Source of the DNA: Thermoplasmata archaeon
GTDB lineage: Archaea; Thermoplasmatota; Thermoplasmata; Halarchaeoplasmatales; Halarchaeoplasmataceae
DNA length: 6,778 bases
Assembly (NCBI GenBank): GCA_019594195.1
Contig: JAFDTP010000089.1
Location: 1-6,778, forward strand
Direction of reading: 5' to 3'
Positions within the stretch are counted from its first letter, which is position 1. Each line of letters begins with the position of its first letter. Below the pieces are notes generated by a model, which worked only from the letters and a program-made list of their open reading frames with translations, had not been told where the DNA came from and did no database searches. Both the position numbers and the translations under genes were made by a program. Below, one piece after another: positions 5,523 through 6,778 of this stretch.

Positions 5523-6330
5523 CACTTCCACCTTCAGAGTCTAGGTATATCTCGCCGGTCCTGGTCAACCTTACCTTCACTTTACGAGTATCAGGGTCTC
5601 TCTCTATCAGGTTCATCCTCTCCAGCTTGTCCATCCTGTACTGCAGGCTCGATCTCTCTATCTGCAAACGTTCCTCTTCATCCAAACCTTCAAGGAGTTC
5701 CTTGATAGATTCGACGCCATCGCTCCTGCGGAGGACCTTCATCACTTTCTTGTCAACGTCTTTCACTTCCTGTATTGGAAATACAGGAATCTCCTCGTAA
5801 TCTTTCACACCTTCACCCATCCCCTTTTCCATGAACTTCTTCCCAAGTTCCTCTATATCTTCCACCCTATCTTCTTTTCCCACACTATCGTTGATAAAAC
5901 CAAGCTCAGTCATCAACTCAGGGAAAACGTAATCGTCAGGCGCTCCATAGAATATCTTCACGTTACTCTTGTCAGGTGTAAAGTATGCAGCGGCCATCAT
6001 CGCCGCGAGAGCGAGTTTAGGAGCGGAAGATATGTTGAGATAGACAAGTTTACCCTCGGAATTGTACTTCCGTATCAGCTCCACTGTTTTCTTAAAAACA
6101 CTATCGAAGTCGTAGATATCGGTATCTTCCACTTCTACTGGTATGGGATTTTCCATTATCTTGTCAACGAAGTGTTGTGTGATCTTATTCGCTTTAGGAT
6201 ACTCTTCAGCCGTATCTGACTGCAAGATGATTAGTTTTTCCACCGGATACTGAGTCATGATCGGAATCATTATCCTGTCGTACTCGAATCCACCTGCAGC
6301 TATGTGTACTCCTTTAGTTGGTTCGCTCAT
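5515..6330 (-). CDS. CARF-winged-helix transcriptional regulator, HFX_2341/DUF6293 family
   Basis: 271 residues. The N-terminal half starts VHIAAGGFEYDRIMIPIM (8-25), the family's opening G-x-E-x-D-R motif on beta-1. It continues through EKLIILQSD (31-39) to KLVYLNISSAPKLALAAMMAAAYF (94-117), where N99-I-S-S-x-x-K105 is the CARF-type ligand signature. The C-terminal part (about 190-268) is a winged helix: DKKVMKVLRRSDGVESIKEL, then recognition-helix region SSLQYRMDKLERMNLI, and a wing RDPDTRKVKVRLTRTG. Such proteins are thought to bind a nucleotide ligand and control transcription, as Csa3 does in CRISPR loci. The start at 6330 has no SD but lies 23-28 nt after a TATA box, so it is probably leaderless. 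Its promoter has two inverted-repeat sites, suggesting autoregulation. It overlaps the RNase J-like gene by 8 nt. DNA targets and ligand are not shown by the sequence. Confidence 0.85.
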   Translation of the reverse strand: MSEPTKGVHIAAGGFEYDRIMIPIMTQYPVEKLIILQSDTAEEYPKANKITQHFVDKIMENPIPVEVEDTDIYDFDSVFKKTVELIRKYNSEGKLVYLNISSAPKLALAAMMAAAYFTPDKSNVKIFYGAPDDYVFPELMTELGFINDSVGKEDRVEDIEELGKKFMEKGMGEGVKDYEEIPVFPIQEVKDVDKKVMKVLRRSDGVESIKELLEGLDEEERLQIERSSLQYRMDKLERMNLIERDPDTRKVKVRLTRTGEIYLDSEGGSDD

Positions 6331-6333
6331 ACA

Positions 6334-6351
6334 TTACGTATTAATTGGTAA
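6334..6351. promoter_or_regulatory. Inverted-repeat operator candidate, copy 3 (TTACG-N8-GGTAA)
   Basis: The sequence TTACGTATTAATTGGTAA keeps the TTACG-N8-CGTAA layout with one arm mismatch. It lies between the TATA box (6363-6353) and the start codon (6330), over the predicted transcription start, where binding would repress. Copy 2 begins 41 bp away, about four helical turns, so dimers on both sites could sit on the same DNA face and enclose the TATA box. Confidence 0.5.
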
Positions 6352-6352
6352 C

Positions 6353-6375
6353 TAAATAAATATTTTTTCGATAAT
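6353..6375 (-). promoter_or_regulatory. BRE/TATA promoter of the CARF-winged-helix/RNase J-like operon
   Basis: Read on the minus strand, ATTATCGAAAA (6375-6365) runs into ATATTTATTTA (6363-6353), a clear archaeal BRE plus TATA box. Its centre lies about 28 nt before the ATG at 6330, so the mRNA should start at or near the start codon, consistent with the missing SD. The ATTATCGAAAA word and its 40-nt distance to the start codon are the same as at the CARF-PIN operon promoter. Confidence 0.65.
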
Positions 6376-6392
6376 AACGGAAAATTACGTAA
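6375..6392. promoter_or_regulatory. Inverted-repeat operator candidate, copy 2 (TAACG-N8-CGTAA)
   Basis: TAACGGAAAATTACGTAA carries the same 5-8-5 arrangement with one arm mismatch. It lies immediately upstream of the BRE of the CARF-winged-helix gene and contains a perfect 8-bp palindrome, TTACGTAA (6385-6392). It matches the AAA+ promoter site (670-687) at 14 of 18 positions on the plus strand. Confidence 0.5.
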
Positions 6393-6399
6393 ATCAGTA

Positions 6400-6417
6400 A
6401 TTCAATATTTTTTGAAT
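6400..6417. repeat. 18-bp inverted repeat ATTCAA-N6-TTGAAT between divergent promoters
   Basis: Perfect 6-bp arms around a 6-bp A/T spacer, placed between the promoters of the CARF-winged-helix operon and the PD-(D/E)XK gene. It differs in sequence from the TTACG-type sites, so if functional it would be recognised by another protein. In such AT-rich sequence it may be chance. Confidence 0.25.
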
Positions 6418-6455
6418 AAAAAGAATCAAGAGTTTTGTGCGATGCTTCATCAATC

Positions 6456-6476
6456 TATAACTTTATTACTTATACT
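6456..6476 (+). promoter_or_regulatory. Candidate TATA region for the PD-(D/E)XK nuclease gene
   Basis: TATAACTTTATTACTTATAC contains two possible TATA boxes, about 25-45 nt before the SD-like GGAGAGTGA (6492-6500). The more upstream one (around 6456-6465) fits better because transcription would then start before the SD. The end of this element and the following bases (ATACTCCCCTACA) resemble ATACTCCTACAC at the AAA+ promoter. Confidence 0.35.
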
Positions 6477-6505
6477 CCCCTACATAAATATGGAGAGTGA
6501 ACAAC

Positions 6506-6778
6506 ATGCCGATAATAGTCTCAGACGATAACGAAACCAGAAAGATAGAGGAATCAAAATTCGAAGCCGAAAGCAGACTCCAGGAATACATCTACGACAA
6601 TCCAGAAGTACTCCCGATAGAAGAGATCGAGGAAGAGATACCTTTCATCATAGCCGCAAGAGAAGTACCTACCAACAGCGGTCCTATCGACGCTGTAGGC
6701 TTAGACAAGAACGGAAATATATACGTCATAGAGACAAAGCTGTACAGCAACAGCGATAAGAGGAAAGTGATGGCACAG
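6506..6778 (+). CDS. PD-(D/E)XK nuclease, NucS/DUF91-like, 5' part only
   Basis: 91 residues are visible before the right edge. The frame starts at the ATG at 6506, 5 nt after the SD-like GGAGAGTGA. An ATG at 6490 opens only a 13-codon frame and is rejected. ESRLQEYIYDNPEVL (22-36) is the usual helix before the nuclease core. Then GPIDAVGLDKNGNIYVIETKL (59-79, catalytic D62, E76, K78) is the D-Xn-E-X-K core of the PD-(D/E)XK fold in which a strand pair leads into E-x-K, and KRKVMAQ (85-91) starts the following helix with the conserved Gln. This arrangement is typical of NucS/DUF91-like nuclease domains found in DNA repair, restriction and defence genes. The C-terminal part, which would show any partner domain, is outside the window. 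It is divergent from the CARF-winged-helix operon and shares a 175-bp intergenic region with it. Confidence 0.75.
   Translation, partial: MPIIVSDDNETRKIEESKFEAESRLQEYIYDNPEVLPIEEIEEEIPFIIAAREVPTNSGPIDAVGLDKNGNIYVIETKLYSNSDKRKVMAQ

Noticed and set aside
6490..6531. ATG at 6490 as start of a gene
   Set aside because: It opens only 13 codons in another frame and overlaps the SD of the PD-(D/E)XK gene.
1..6778. CRISPR array or type III interference genes
   Set aside because: No evenly spaced direct repeats and no Cas10, Cas7-, Cas5- or Cas6-like reading frame is visible; the CARF proteins are the only CRISPR-associated sign.

Overview
The window looks archaeal, probably euryarchaeal. Intergenic spacers carry AT-rich BRE/TATA-like promoters rather than -35/-10 boxes. 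Some genes start where a leaderless transcript would begin, others have strong GGAGG/GGTGAT Shine-Dalgarno (SD) sequences. One gene belongs to the CARF-winged-helix family typified by haloarchaeal HFX_2341 (DUF6293). The proteins are rich in Glu, Asp and Lys. I cannot name the lineage; a halophilic or methanogen-related euryarchaeon is only a guess. No CRISPR array, Cas effector gene, rRNA, tRNA or transposase is visible.

Layout, left to right. (1) A leftward operon encodes a 37-residue acidic protein (510-397) and then a membrane HEXXH metalloprotease that runs off the left edge (382-1). (2) A spacer of about 370 bp carries divergent promoters. The rightward transcript has a long leader with a 10-codon and a 22-codon SD-preceded ORF, a T7 tract, and then a winged-helix/AAA+ ATPase (885-2411). 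(3) Three consecutive hairpins follow, the last ending in a U-rich tract (2427-2516). (4) A rightward operon encodes a standalone CARF-like protein (2619-3101), overlapped by a PIN-domain nuclease (3088-4152). (5) Only 20 bp away, a converging leftward operon encodes a CARF-winged-helix regulator (6330-5515), overlapped by a beta-CASP/RNase J-like metallo-beta-lactamase (5522-4173). (6) Divergent from it is the start of a PD-(D/E)XK nuclease of NucS/DUF91 type (6506 to the right edge).

The main result is the central 3.7 kb. Two convergent two-gene operons each pair a CARF-type ligand sensor with a different ribonuclease-fold enzyme. CARF domains bind cyclic oligoadenylates or related nucleotides and normally accompany type III CRISPR systems; none is visible here. 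I infer a candidate CRISPR-independent (or trans-acting) nucleotide-signalled RNA-decay module. The two operons share the promoter word ATTATCGAAAA exactly 40 nt upstream of their start codons. The CARF-winged-helix gene has two copies of an 18-bp inverted repeat (TTACG-N8-CGTAA type) flanking its TATA box. A third, perfect-armed copy sits next to the TATA box of the AAA+ ATPase 5.7 kb away, so the AAA+ gene may belong to the same regulon. With a membrane protease at one edge and a PD-(D/E)XK nuclease at the other, the neighbourhood resembles a defence or stress island. Its function is inferred from families and context only.
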